A DNA stretch of 21,241 bases from Oppiella nova. Lineage: Eukaryota > Arthropoda > Arachnida > Sarcoptiformes > Oppiidae. The translations under genes were made by a program, and so were the position numbers. Numbering within the stretch: position 1 is the first letter of the stretch; the number at the start of each line of letters is the position of its first letter. The stretch covers positions 1,728-22,968 of the forward strand of contig CAJPVJ010000569.1 in assembly GCA_905397405.1 (NCBI GenBank). The letters run 5' to 3'. Below are positions 9,262-17,558 of this stretch, in pieces. The notes beneath the pieces are model-generated. The model was not told where the DNA came from. It was given only the letters and a program-made list of their open reading frames with translations, and ran no database searches.

Positions 9262-11101
9262 CGTGAATTGCATGAATAAAGAAAAATCAATCATTTTATA
9301 GATATATGTACTCTAAAAAAGATGTGTTGCCTTACATTTGGTAACGTATTGTCATTTGATGTCACACTGACTCTAAAATTTCAAAACATTTGTCATATGA
9401 ATGCTCGCCCAACAAAAGGAATTGATCTCAAGTCTGATACTGAAGTATAATGAGTACGGCTTTCTGGACCAATTGCACCGCAAATGGTATGGAAGAGTCC
9501 ACTGTCTGGAGTCGTCGGCGCTGACCAAACCCAAGCCTTTGACTGTGAAAGCAGTCGCCGGAGTGTTTCTGATGCTATTCTTTGGCCTCATCGTTGGGAC
9601 ACTTATTCTACTCATTGAACACTTTGTCTTCAAATATATTCTTCCGTCGCTCAGAAAGAAACCCAAAGACTGCTTCTGGAAGAGTCCGAACCTTATGTTT
9701 TTCAGTCAAGTCAGTCTCAACTTCATTAGATATATAGCAAATATTAGATATAAAACTTGAATTCCATTCATAACTCATTTCTGCAGAAATTATACCGTTT
9801 TATAAATACCGTTGAATTGGTTTCACCCCATCATTCGGCCAAAGAAATTATGTCTAATCTCAGGGAAGGACAGATCGCGAGTCTCTTTCAGAAAAGTGTC
9901 AAAAGAGTGAGTTTTCTCATTATGTTTGACTTCAATTCAATTTAATCTAACGATTGAATGCGTTATTTGATTATAAAGTCAGTGAAAATTATTGGAAACT
10001 CTTTTTAAAAAAAAATAATTTTCTTTATATTTCCGCACAAATATTTCGTAACACAGAAAGCAAAAGAAGAGGCCAGACGTCGGAAAAGTAAATCACAATT
10101 CTTTGAGATGATTCAAGAAGTCAGAAAAGTGTAAGCGTTTAAAAAAGTTTATGGCAAAAAATATGTGATTACTTTCCATAGAAGTTAACGCATGACTTGG
10201 AATAAGAGAATATCCTTTTAAATATCTCTGTAATCACTTTCATTTCATATAAATGTTTGGCTTATTATTGAAAAATAGTGTTCAAAGAGCAGCACATGAG
10301 AGAAGTTTTAACGACTCGATCGAAGTCACAGCGGGAATGCCGTCAATCGTATCCAATAAGAAAGACTCGATTGTAACGGAAACGGAGTCAGTGGGGGCAG
10401 TGGGGGTAATGGGGGCGCCCACCACTTTCAGGACCTCTTCTATACGGTTCAAAGAGCACGAAGAGATCTTTGATGAGCGCATTCTTGTCCACAGAGAACC
10501 CCTTCCGCCGCATCTCATAGTAAAGCCCGTCTCGAGTCTGAAGGGCTCGGAGTCGAGGAGCAAACTACTGAAGTCCTGTCGGACCCCCACATCTGCCACG
10601 AGTAGTGGCGAATCCACTTACTATAGGAGTCCCGCATCGCCTGTCGTCAAACGCCGGTCCCGACCCACGCCTGCCCTCAACTCTCAACAGTTCACCACAA
10701 GCTTTAGTCTAGAAAACGTGTCGTACCCTTCAATACCCGACACCACTCTAACCAATAAATATGACGATCGAAAGACACAGAATAAGCGAAAGATGTGGTC
10801 TTTCGACGATTTGGATGCAATAAAACGTGAATTGAATGAACCCATGTCTCCATGCGATCGAAACCACTCGAGTCTTATGTTGTTTGAGTTCATCCCTAAG
10901 AAGAGTTCTGTGATTATGTCGAGTCCTCGGCATCGGATCGACAGCTTAAGGCTGGCGTCGATGAGCAAAGAGGACGTGTTGGCGATGTGGAGGTCCTCTG
11001 AACGGGAACTCCTAAACCAATTACAGGAGGCGTTGCAGCAGAAGCGGGCACTGGAGGAAAGGGTGGCTCTCCTGCAAAGAATGCTAATGAAGCCGCCCTG
11101 A
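44..11101 (+). CDS. NMDA-type ionotropic glutamate receptor, GluN3 (GRIN3)-like; 5' end outside window
   Basis: This is a ligand-gated cation channel subunit of the plasma membrane. Coding exons, read by splice sites and frame, are 44-462, 2650-3028, 3210-3500, 3570-3881, 7452-7574, 7967-8100, 8203-8350, 9419-9709, 9787-9906, 10057-10130 and 10279-11101. Joined, they stay open for 1037 residues to a TGA stop. Domain order is partial amino-terminal domain (about 1-235), S1 (about 237-390), M1 (393-419), re-entrant M2 (439-456), M3 (468-498) with TYTANIAAH, S2 (about 509-633), M4 (645-668) and a cytoplasmic tail ending in a coiled coil. GluN3-like words include GDFCLQ before S1 (GQLCLD in the family), MNFEYDLYLV, YEWFSPFGL and KAPKSW. 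The S1 arginine (R361), the S2 aspartate (D563) and the conserved S2 cysteines (C577, C631) are present. Vertebrate GluN3 proteins are about 1040-1115 aa, so part of the N-terminal domain lies upstream. Membership of the NMDA class is firm. GluN3 over GluN2 is likely but was judged by eye. Confidence 0.85.
463..2649 (+). other. Intron of the GluN3-like gene, 2.2 kb, AT-rich
   Basis: The intron runs from donor GTAATT at 463 to the CAG acceptor at 2647-2649. I see no coding segment, RNA gene or mobile element in it. The open frame at 973-1173 is low-complexity and unlike any family I recognise. The stretch from about 2040 to 2170 is slightly less AT-rich (T-rich tract, then a GTGTGATGTGTTTG-like segment) but has no assignable function. 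Confidence 0.6.
2650..3028 (+). CDS. GluN3-like receptor exon: end of amino-terminal domain and start of S1
   Basis: The exon opens by completing the lysine codon split at 462 and ends in phase 0 at CAG|GTACGG. Its first half covers the end of the amino-terminal domain (W-R-V-I-G-N-I and NIT/NAT glycosylation-type sites). Its second half starts the S1 ligand-binding segment with HRFRIATN-APPFVIE, followed by a cysteine-bearing TCLTGDFCLQ. That last motif resembles the C-P-A-G-Q-L-C-L-D segment of vertebrate GluN3. Confidence 0.8.
3210..3500 (+). CDS. GluN3-like receptor exon: S1 ligand-binding core
   Basis: The exon is phase 0 at both ends, with acceptor TTTACAG at 3203-3209 and donor GTACTG at 3501. 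It encodes the S1 core: CCAGISIDLLNAVARDMNF, then YDLYLVADGLFGV, and finally AHMSFTAFSTTSTRVQ. The arginine third from the end (R361) sits at the position that binds the ligand alpha-carboxylate throughout the ionotropic glutamate receptor family. The double cysteine matches the CC of GluN3 and other NMDA subunits. Confidence 0.9.
3570..3881 (+). CDS. GluN3-like receptor exon: end of S1, M1 and pore loop M2
   Basis: This exon follows a 69-nt intron, is phase 0 at both ends and ends at AAG|GTATTC. It encodes AIDYSVPFFYSG, the M1 helix (about residues 393-419), the M1-M2 linker YEWFSPFGLNPWGR, and the re-entrant M2 loop ending LLFSHLVAFKAPKSW. At the N-site of the selectivity filter it has Ser-His (453-454), where GluN1 has Asn, GluN2 has Asn-Asn and vertebrate GluN3 has Gly-Arg. 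An NYT glycosylation-type site lies before M1. Confidence 0.9.
4435..4469. repeat. (TC)n microsatellite, about 35 bp
   Basis: An uninterrupted TC dinucleotide run lies in the large intron of the GluN3-like gene. In the pre-mRNA it reads (UC)n, complementary to the (GA)n tract near 9200-9260 in a later intron of the same gene. Confidence 0.97.
6876..6928. repeat. Short inverted repeat, 11-bp perfect arms
   Basis: ACACTAAAAGA at 6876-6886 is the exact reverse complement of TCTTTTAGTGT at 6918-6928, separated by 31 AT-rich bases. It could form a small hairpin or be a remnant of a very small terminal-inverted-repeat element. No target-site duplication is evident, so the mobile-element reading is weak. 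Confidence 0.5.
7452..7574 (+). CDS. GluN3-like receptor exon: M3 gate helix
   Basis: This 41-codon exon is phase 0 at both ends, with acceptor TTTCAG and donor GTAAGT. It encodes VLINVWGAFSVIFLATYTAN followed by IAAHFAGLFLIPEV. TYTANIAAH is this gene's version of the near-invariant SYTANLAAF gate motif. Thr for the first Ser also occurs in vertebrate GluN3A; Ile for Leu and the final His are divergent. Confidence 0.9.
7575..7966 (+). other. Intron of the GluN3-like gene, 392 nt
   Basis: This AT-rich intron has a strong GTAAGT donor and a pyrimidine-rich tract (TTTTTGTTTTTCACCC) before the AAAG acceptor at 7966. I see nothing else in it. Confidence 0.75.
7967..8100 (+). CDS. GluN3-like receptor exon: first part of S2
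   Basis: The exon encodes LMKQRTGTARSSASEGYLME and continues to EGLEHLR, aligning with the GluN3 S2 segment GFRFGTVRESSAEDY. The first of the two ligand-contact serines is kept (S520). The position of the second aligns with Ala (A521). It ends two bases into an arginine codon at a weak donor, GTCAGA, just before an 11-bp tandem repeat. Confidence 0.82.
8107..8128. repeat. Two tandem copies of CCATTGCCTAA
   Basis: Two perfect 11-bp copies (8107-8117 and 8118-8128), with a partial third GCATTGC after them, lie directly behind the weak GTCAGA donor of the S2 exon in a 102-nt intron. Confidence 0.9.
8203..8350 (+). CDS. GluN3-like receptor exon: S2 with the binding-site aspartate
   Basis: The exon starts by completing the arginine codon from 8100 and ends in phase 0 at CGG|GTAATT. 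It encodes SDKLDVLIGDTAILDY, where D563 matches the aspartate that contacts the ligand amino group (D732 in rat GluN1). DPSCNLRLLGDSIFDDAY then AIGMQKGFPF follows, where C577 is the first cysteine of the conserved S2 disulfide. Confidence 0.9.
8351..9418 (+). other. Intron of the GluN3-like gene, 1.07 kb
   Basis: This AT-rich intron runs from donor GTAATT at 8351 to an AAAAG acceptor at 9414-9418. Apart from the (GA)n microsatellite near its 3' end I see no gene or recognisable element. The acceptor was chosen because a stop lies in frame just upstream (9398-9400) and no other AG fits the frame as well. Confidence 0.65.
9200..9260. repeat. (GA)n microsatellite, about 60 bp, slightly interrupted
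   Basis: The tract is a run of GA dinucleotides with two AAA interruptions, in the intron before the M4 exon. On the transcript it is complementary to the (TC)n tract at 4435-4469. Confidence 0.97.
9419..9709 (+). CDS. GluN3-like receptor exon: end of S2, M4 helix, start of tail
   Basis: This 97-codon exon is phase 0 at both ends. It encodes ELISSLILKYNEYGFLDQLH then RKWYGRVHC, matching the family's S-x-y-x-x-x-G-F-x-x-x-L-x-x-K-W-Y block. C631 is the second S2 disulfide cysteine. M4 spans about residues 645-668 and is followed by IEHFVFKYILP, the usual E-H boundary after M4. The donor is GTCAGT at 9710. Confidence 0.85.
9787..9906 (+). CDS. GluN3-like receptor exon: membrane-proximal tail
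   Basis: The exon has 40 codons in phase 0, from acceptor TTTCTGCAG to a strong GTGAGT donor. It encodes KLYRFINTVELVSPHH and onward, resembling the membrane-proximal tail of GluN3 (S-Q-R-L-H-R-A-L-N-T). The rest is not conserved enough to assign a motif. Confidence 0.8.
10057..10130 (+). CDS. GluN3-like receptor exon: short basic tail segment
   Basis: This 74-nt exon lies between an ACACAG acceptor and the GTAAGC donor at 10131. It encodes 24 residues including EEARRRKSKSQ and ends two bases into a valine codon. The RRRK cluster resembles arginine-type ER retention signals seen in NMDA subunit tails. That functional reading is inference. Confidence 0.7.
10279..11101 (+). CDS. GluN3-like receptor terminal exon: disordered tail and C-terminal coiled coil
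   Basis: The exon encodes 273 residues plus TGA. The acceptor is TAG at 10276-10278, or alternatively AAG at 10285-10287, which keeps the same frame and drops three residues. Most of it is Ser/Thr/Pro-rich and probably disordered. The last 40 or so residues form a leucine-heptad segment (ELLNQLQEALQQKRALEE and onward), as does the end of the vertebrate GluN3 tail. There is no PDZ-binding terminus (it ends MLMKPP), unlike the ESDV/ESEV end of vertebrate GluN2. Confidence 0.85.
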
Positions 11102-13375
11102 GATGAGTGCTGTTTAGGCCACAGAATTATCACTCATTTCGCGATCCATTGGCTAACAATGCTTTCGAAAGTCATTATTTGATTGATTCAATTCAATACT
11201 CAAATTGTATTTCGATTTCATCGCGTTTTCTCCGATTTATTGACACAATCGGGTGTTTTGCCGATTAGTATATGAATTATGACACGAATGGAAAGGTTTG
11301 ACTTAATGTTTGATTAGGAGTTGAGTTTCACGTTTGTTGAGCCAGACTTTTATATAAAAACTTTTACCGGTTTGTAAAACAACACATCATATTATTATGA
11401 ATATATTAATTATATTACTAATTGTTATGTTATAATAGTTTTTGCAATCACACATTGTTATGTAATCTATAATTAGCGCCAGAATAATACTTAGTAAATG
11501 TTTGCTAAATTTTTTTTTGAAAATATTACTAAAAAAGTTCATTATTAACAATTCATAAGTTTTGAGAGACTAATCCTTTGCCGCACTTTTAATTACAAAT
11601 TGAATGAAAAAACTCTTATAAATAGATAACAAATTGTATAAAAAGATTATATTTAATACATTGAAAAAATATTAATTAAATATGCAATTTTGTAACAAAA
11701 CAAAACAAACACTCTTTATAGCCAATAGTCTTTGGGTTATAATATAATCTATTATTCAAATTCTTTAGGACTGACTATAATTTTGTATTTAATGCTTCTG
11801 TAGTTTAGTTAACAAATATTGCTTCCATTGGGCGCTTGCTTTTAGATCGATATCTAACAGAAACTAAAGTATATTTGTCTCGTTTTTTACAAATATATAT
11901 ATATATACATATATATAATACTGTATATATATTACACAATGCAGTTTTTGTTGTTAAGCTCTCAATTTTGGCAAAACTTTTCATATTTTTTATTGTTACG
12001 CTTATAATAATATTGAGTTTGTTTCTGTGCTTTACCACTATTAATACATTTCTAAATATAATTGAATCAAATATAATAAATTCAAAACTTATTTCTATGG
12101 AAAGTCAGAGAAGAGAAATCTTAAAGTGTATAATATATTACATTTTCGATTGACTTTGAGTTCCTTAACAAATACAAAGCCATTCATAGCTTTAAGGGAA
12201 GTCATGTTTTTTCTTCTCATTCACTGCTCTTATATTTTCAGACTTTTCATTGAATTTAATTTTTGCTAAGTTTATCGTCACTTATTTGGATTTGAGAGCA
12301 AATATATAAATATTATTTCAAAGATTATATTGTTATATATACAGCAAATATGAATTAAAAATATAAATAAAAAATATAAATAAAAAATACAAATATATAT
12401 ATATTTAAAAGTAATATTTAAATAATCAAAGTCTAAACAACAAAACTTTTAAGACTAATGTTTGGCGGCTCTGCTCTTGAATTAAGTATTTTTTGAATAT
12501 TTAACTAAAATTCTTAAAATTACATTACAATTACATTCATATATTACATTATTTTTGAGAATTGGCTTTTTGTGATATAGGGGCCAATTAGGACCGTTAG
12601 CTTTATTCCTCTCTATCATTATAATTGACTTTTGTTTTCCAAGAATTTCATTCAATACTAATGACAGGACAACACAATTTAATCATTAAATTTAAAAGTC
12701 AGGGTATAATTTGATTTAAATGAATTCAAACACACATAATAGCTAAACATCATTAACTGATAACAAAAAACTATGTTTTCAAAATGTATACAACATTTCT
12801 AAACATCAAGTGTACTGTAATGACAAATACAAATCATATGTCATTATAAACTACTAACTAAAATATTTTATTCAATTATTTTTAAAAATTGTTTTAATAT
12901 TTGAAATACTTATGAATTGTTATCCAAATAGGTTTTTGTGTGAAGCAATAATTAATTCATTGTATTATGTATTCATATAAATCTTAAAAAATTGTTAATT
13001 AATTTTAAAATTTGGTTATCAATCTTAATTAGACTAGCATTAAGAGTATTATATAAAATCTATTGAATTTATGGGCCAAACAAACAACAATTTTTTGAAA
13101 TATATATTATATATATAAATGAATTGTACACATAGTTTGCCTTAGAATTGTTGACGAAATAAATTTTATTATTAAATATTAAATATAAGTTATGCTATGA
13201 TTGCTATGATATGCAAGAATGAGACCATTGTGTCGATTGCTTTCCGGAGGTTTTGCTATCATTTCAAATGTAAACTCAATCTAATTTCAAACAATTAAAT
13301 AAAGTTTTCAATTAAATTAACCCAAATTCATATGATTTCATACAAATATTATGCACATTATTATTACCAATACAT
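11102..13375. other. Intergenic AT-rich region
   Basis: The 3' UTR of the GluN3-like gene should begin here. I see no AATAAA within about 300 bp of the stop; the variant TATAAA at 11353-11358 is a possible signal. The overlapping open frames at 11805-12153 on both strands are Ile/Phe-rich AT sequence without a clear start or family match, and I do not call them genes. An (AT)n-like patch lies at about 11892-11935. Confidence 0.6.
12356..12394. repeat. Three imperfect tandem copies of a 13-bp A-rich unit
   Basis: The units TAAAAATATAAAT, AAAAAATATAAAT and AAAAAATACAAAT sit head to tail, each one base different from the next. This is a simple-sequence minisatellite with no assigned function. 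Confidence 0.85.
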
Positions 13376-13561
13376 TTAAAACCCATATTCCGGGTCCAGA
13401 ATATTGTTGAGCACAGAATCCATAGCATGAATGATGTCTGACATGCCGTGAGAGGGCGGGAGTGAAGCCATGACTGCATTCACACAATGTGTTTGTGAAC
13501 CGATTGCCAACGAAATACATTTCATCATCACTTCAGTCAACGATTCAAATCCAGTGAACAT
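13376..13561 (-). CDS. Possible small antisense coding segment (unrecognised)
   Basis: On the minus strand an ATG at 13561 opens 61 codons ending in TAA (…LDPEYGF). The stretch is much GC-richer than its left flank and its codons look protein-like (for example MASLPPSHGMSDIIHAMDSV). The frame also continues open upstream across the antisense of the first eIF2B gamma exon. It overlaps the 5' leader of the eIF2B gamma gene, so it could be a head-to-head first exon, a fragment of another gene or a chance open frame in a GC-rich leader. I do not recognise the peptide. Confidence 0.2.
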   Translation of the reverse strand: MFTGFESLTEVMMKCISLAIGSQTHCVNAVMASLPPSHGMSDIIHAMDSVLNNILDPEYGF

Positions 13562-13582
13562 TGGCTCACATTTGTGGACATC
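13376..13582 (+). promoter_or_regulatory. Probable promoter and 5' leader region of the eIF2B gamma gene
   Basis: Base composition changes sharply at about 13380 from AT-rich intergenic DNA to a GC-richer block that runs into the ATG at 13583. It contains GAGGGCGGGAG at about 13451-13461, a GC-box-like word. No clear TATA box is seen. A CACTTCAG at 13529-13536 could be the acceptor of a 5'-UTR intron. Confidence 0.4.
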
Positions 13583-15402
13583 ATGTATGACAACGGCTTG
13601 ACAGCTGTGGTGATGTCTGGAGGGAAGGGCTCGCGGATCACTGAACTCACCACCACTTGCGCCAAATGTCTGCTCCCCGTCGCCAACAAACCACTCATCT
13701 ATTATCCATTGGATGCCCTCCAGAAGGCTAACTTCACCGGTCAGTACACACCACTGATTACCATTTCTGGTGTCCACTCATCGATGATGTCTTATTGTCT
13801 TCGCAGATGTTATTGTCATCGTTTCCGACACTGAAGAGGAAGCGGTCGGCAAAGCGTTGAATGAACTGAAACTCGATATTCGTATCGATTTGGTGTCCAT
13901 TCCTTACAATCGCGACTTCGGAACCGCTGATAGTCTTCGGCTCATCAAAGATAGGATCAAAGTATTGATGCATTTCTTATAATTGTTGACATGATTTGTA
14001 ATTTAATTTACATTTTGTTTGAACCAAAGAACGACATATTAGTGATCAGTTGTGACACAATCACCGACTTTCCCCTCAAGAGACTGATAGACTGGTATCG
14101 GATCCATAATCCGACTCTTTTAGCACTGATTTCTTCGATTCCGTATAACAACGAGAATGTAATCCCCGGCCGAAAGGGACGCGAAAAGAATGGTATGAAT
14201 TGATGGCATGAGTGATGAGATGATGATTATAACCATTGGTGTCATAACTCTATCACTGATTAGAGAAAGACTTGATTGGAATCGATGCCAATAATGGCGA
14301 TCGACTCGTGTTTCTTAGCTCTGAAGCAGATTTCGATGAAAGCGTTTCTTTCAGTCTATCGATGCTTAAGAAGTAATTATAAAAATTTCAATATAATTTC
14401 ATTATAAGCATTGATACAAATATGTGTGCATTGAATAGATGTCCGCAAATGACTATCAAAAGCAATCTAATGGACGCTCACATCTATATCCTCAAGAAGT
14501 GGACGCTTCGATACTTACAAGAAAACAGGTTTTACTTTTAGGTTTCAATTGTTGTTCAGATGTTTTTGTAATGAAATGTCCATTTTTATAGCAAAATATC
14601 TTCACTAAAGGGCGAGTTTTTTCCATCACTTGTGAGGAAACAGTTCCGAAAGGAATGGACGGCAACGGTAGACAAGACGTCTAAGAACGCGGCCTCAATC
14701 ATATCCATGTCAGGCGTCCCGCACCGGCACGTGTTTGACTTTATAGAGACCGGTGATATAGAGTTGGGTCTCCAGCGCCTGGAGCCTAATAATGCTAGCG
14801 ATGAGTTGAATGTGGAGTCTTTGAAGAATCAGATGCCCAACAGTTATCCCGAAAGCAAAATCAAATGTTTCGCCTATCGTTTGAATGACGGGTATTGCGT
14901 TCGGGTCAACACTCTGTCGGGTTATTGTGAGGCCAACCGACTGATGCTGAGACTAATGAGTACTTCCGATCGCAAACCTGTCAAAAGCCAAAACTCAATT
15001 ACAAGCAAATCACTGGTGGACGCCATCACCGGTAATGGTCTGACAGTTGGCGAGAAGTGTTCCATCAAACGGTCCATAATTGGCAATAACTGCACGATTG
15101 GAGACAAAGTAAAACTCATGAATACTATAGTTATGGATAACGTGAAAGTGGAAGAAGGCTCTAATATTCAGGGAAGTATTATCTGCTCTCAGGCTAACAT
15201 CGGAACCAATTCTGAAATCAAAGACTGTATTATTGCTTCCGCACAGAACATCCATTCATTAGGTTTGTCTCACAATTGATTTTAATATAAATATAATCTA
15301 AATATATTTGTTTTGCAATTGACAGCAAAATTGACTAATGAAGTGATTTTAGACGTCAATCAGATGATGGAATGCGACCTTTCGATGACTTCTTACCAAT
15401 GA
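13583..15402 (+). CDS. EIF2B3: Translation initiation factor eIF2B subunit gamma, complete
   Basis: This is the gamma subunit of eIF2B, which with epsilon forms the catalytic arm that exchanges GDP for GTP on eIF2 in the cytosol. Exons are 13583-13739, 13807-13961, 14030-14192, 14264-14372, 14439-14528, 14592-15262 and 15326-15402, giving 473 aa (human about 452). Introns are 63-71 nt. Residues 1 to about 240 are the nucleotidyltransferase-like domain: AVVMSGGKGSRITEL, KCLLPVANKPLIYYPL, FGTADSLR, ILVISCDTITDF, IGIDANNGDRLVF and DAHIYILKKW, ending near LVRKQF. The C-terminal part is a left-handed beta-helix of hexapeptide repeats (VGEKCSIKRSIIGNNCTI, then VEEGSNIQGSIICS and IKDCIIAS). The ATG at 13583 is the first in frame after a stop at 13496-13498. 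The acidic tail ends NQMMECDLSMTSYQ, extending past the usual N-D-Q-L-M-E end. Motif agreement along the whole length makes the call firm. Confidence 0.95.
14592..15262 (+). CDS. EIF2B3: eIF2B gamma exon 6: linker and left-handed beta-helix
   Basis: This is the largest exon of the gene, starting in the last part of the nucleotidyltransferase-like domain (SLKGEFFPSLVRKQF, family form S-I-R-S-E-L-I-P-Y-L-V-R-K-Q-F). It continues through a variable linker (about residues 240-300), the CYR…GYCVRVNTLSGYCEANR block, and most of the hexapeptide repeats. It ends one base into an alanine codon completed by exon 7. Confidence 0.9.
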
Positions 15403-15625
15403 TAATGACCTCACGTTATAGTGAATTAAACATGTTCAAATAATTTTTTAAATTTAAATTATAACAGGGTTTTTATTACCGTAATCATTACAATCAATTG
15501 GAAAATAAAATAAAGTAATAATTTTCATTAATAACATTTAAATGAATTTAATTTAAGATAAGAATTTTGTTGTAAGTTTGTGCTCAGAATTAATCAAAGA
15601 ATTTGTTTGAATTAAAGCGTTTACT
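15403..15625. terminator. Shared 3' region of convergent genes with polyadenylation signals on both strands
   Basis: For the plus-strand gene, ATTAAA lies at 15425-15430 and overlapping AATAAA copies at 15504-15509 and 15509-15514. For the minus-strand RING-CH gene, an AATAAA reads leftward at 15477-15472. If the AATAAA signals are used, the two 3' UTRs overlap for several tens of bases. Confidence 0.5.
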
Positions 15626-16339
15626 CTATGACTGAATCATTTCAATATTGAGTACTTGTGTTGACTTTTGACAGGAACTCATTTGAACGGTTAAACTATT
15701 TGTGGTGCTGTCCAGCAATGGATTCTGTGACTGACTTCTGGGAAAATCATTTGCATTTGTAGTCAGTTGTTGAGCTCTGGACTTGTGTTGTGTTTGAGGC
15801 CGTGACTTGATTGCCTTCAATGGCTTTAAAACCATTCTATAGTTATGTTGTCTCCACTCAACAAATCGGGCGTAAAAAAGCCAAACAAAGACAACGACTA
15901 TAACAGTGAAGAGAGTGCCGTAGAAAACGGTCGGAACAATGAGGATAATTCTGAGCACATTATGCACTAAACCGGCCGATAATATATAGTCCATGACTGC
16001 CAGGTATAGGATGTAATAGAGGAACGAAAAGATGATAATTCCTGTGAAGACAGACATATAGTTATCCTCTTTGGACCAAAAGAATTGACAGAACGTGTGA
16101 GGAATGACATGAATGTCGACATTCTTGTAACCAGATTTGCAGCCTTCGCAGCAATCCTTTTGGTTTTGGTCCACATGTGCGGCCAGACATGTGAAGTGAG
16201 CCCAACAACCATTGCCCTCACACTTGCAGACCGTAATCAATGGCTCGGTTTGGTCGGACTTCTTGCACAGTCGACACACCGGTATGTCTTCCAATTGAAT
16301 TGTCTCGAAATCCTTGTCATTGATAACAGTTTTAGTCAT
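15626..16339 (-). CDS. RING-CH (MARCH-type) transmembrane E3 ubiquitin ligase
   Basis: This intronless 237-aa protein is probably anchored in endosomal or plasma membranes and ubiquitinates membrane proteins. The RING-CH zinc fingers are C22-x2-C25, C38-x-C40, then x7-H48-x2-C51, and C64-x2-C67, giving the C4HC3 spacing of the MARCH family (CRLC, CKC, HFTC, CCEGC). The Trp common after the HxxC pair is His here. Two hydrophobic helices follow (about 95-117 and 128-156). The segment after them, FYARFVEWRQHNYRMVL, resembles the R-Y-H-C-R-L-Y-N-E-W-R-R-T-N-Q-R-V block of MARCHF2/3. The tail (about 172-237) is Ser/Gln/Thr-rich and probably disordered. The family is firm; the MARCHF2/3 subclass is tentative. 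It is convergent with the eIF2B gamma gene. Confidence 0.88.
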   Translation of the reverse strand: MTKTVINDKDFETIQLEDIPVCRLCKKSDQTEPLITVCKCEGNGCWAHFTCLAAHVDQNQKDCCEGCKSGYKNVDIHVIPHTFCQFFWSKEDNYMSVFTGIIIFSFLYYILYLAVMDYILSAGLVHNVLRIILIVPTVFYGTLFTVIVVVFVWLFYARFVEWRQHNYRMVLKPLKAIKSRPQTQHKSRAQQLTTNANDFPRSQSQNPLLDSTTNSLTVQMSSCQKSTQVLNIEMIQS

Positions 16340-17558
16340 TTTATTCTTAGTCTAGAATTTTCTTATTTCTGGTTAAGTTTGCGTTTAAATAAATTATTTC
16401 AAAGTTGATGCATTGCATTAGCATTAATGTATTGTTTGTGTCATTCATTTGATTTAATGTTTTTATTGTTTAACTAAACCCAGTAATTGTCTCTATAATA
16501 ATCCCGTATAATATTATACAACAAAACTCAAACAAACAGATTTAACATTTAGAGTTTTACACTAGAATACTGTATAATATATCGTAAGTGTATATCATTA
16601 GCATATCTGATGAAACAAAACTTAATGTATATTAGGATTATCCCGGTGATGTAAATCATTTGAATCTTTCATAGATGTCAAATTTTTATAGAAGTGCAAA
16701 AATGACTATATTTGGGTCTATTTTTGGCCAAGTTTTTGTGTATCTTAAAGACCATTATTAATAATAAACAAATCCTACATTATTTATAAAAGTGTGTCAC
16801 ACATTTGATACAACTTTGCGATCTTACATGTGACCAATTTCTGGCCGTATTAATGTTTTCATAATGAATATAAGATGTGTTGAAAGGAAATTATATTTGC
16901 ATGTTTTCATATAATTAATATACCGTATGTTCAGAATATACATAATATAGTATATAAATCTCTTAAAGATTTAGCATTTAATCAAAAGACAGAATTTAAT
17001 GGATATTTATCTTATTATTTTCGACAATACTGGTACATTACTATATTTTCCCATACAATGGCATGAATTACACATTTTTGAATAAGAATTTATGATTTTA
17101 TTTTAAATTTATATGATTTTAATGATATCTACGGTCAAGTTGAGGGCGAGTGGAGTTCGTCTAAGACTTATACAGTATTATAAGTTTTAATGATATAAAA
17201 TACAAGTGGTGTCCCTATTTTGAAAAGAGTTGAAAACACATTAATTTCTATAACAAATAAAATGAATGTGAATTCGACTCATATTTGAATCATTAAATTA
17301 TGGTTTTCTTTGTTTTGATGACAAACATAAAGAATATTATGAATGACTGATAGGAATTGGTTTCATTTGTAGAGCAATGGCTTCAAAACAATGGGTGAAT
17401 GACTTAAAGAGGAAGAATAGCACGAAATAACAGACAATATAAATAACTAATAAATTGTGGAAAATCTATTATTTAATAATTTTTTGATGAATTGTCACAA
17501 TTTGTCGCTTATTACCAATCATGAAATCATGCGATAATAGAATTAAGTCAGGAATACC

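Noticed and set aside
10253-10278. ATG at 10253 as start of a separate gene
   Set aside because: The frame continues from the preceding receptor exons through the acceptor at 10276-10278, and the bases before it are AT-rich intron.
10684-11133. Long minus-strand open frame opposite the receptor's terminal exon
   Set aside because: It is the antisense shadow of the GluN3-like tail, has no family resemblance, and the plus-strand frame joins cleanly to upstream exons.
11805-12153. Overlapping Ile/Phe-rich open frames on both strands
   Set aside because: The sequence is AT-rich and low-complexity with (AT)n runs. The plus frame lacks an ATG at its start, and neither shows a recognisable motif.
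16085-16408. Plus-strand open frame opposite the RING-CH gene
   Set aside because: It is the shadow of the minus-strand gene, whose zinc-finger cysteines and membrane helices are clear.
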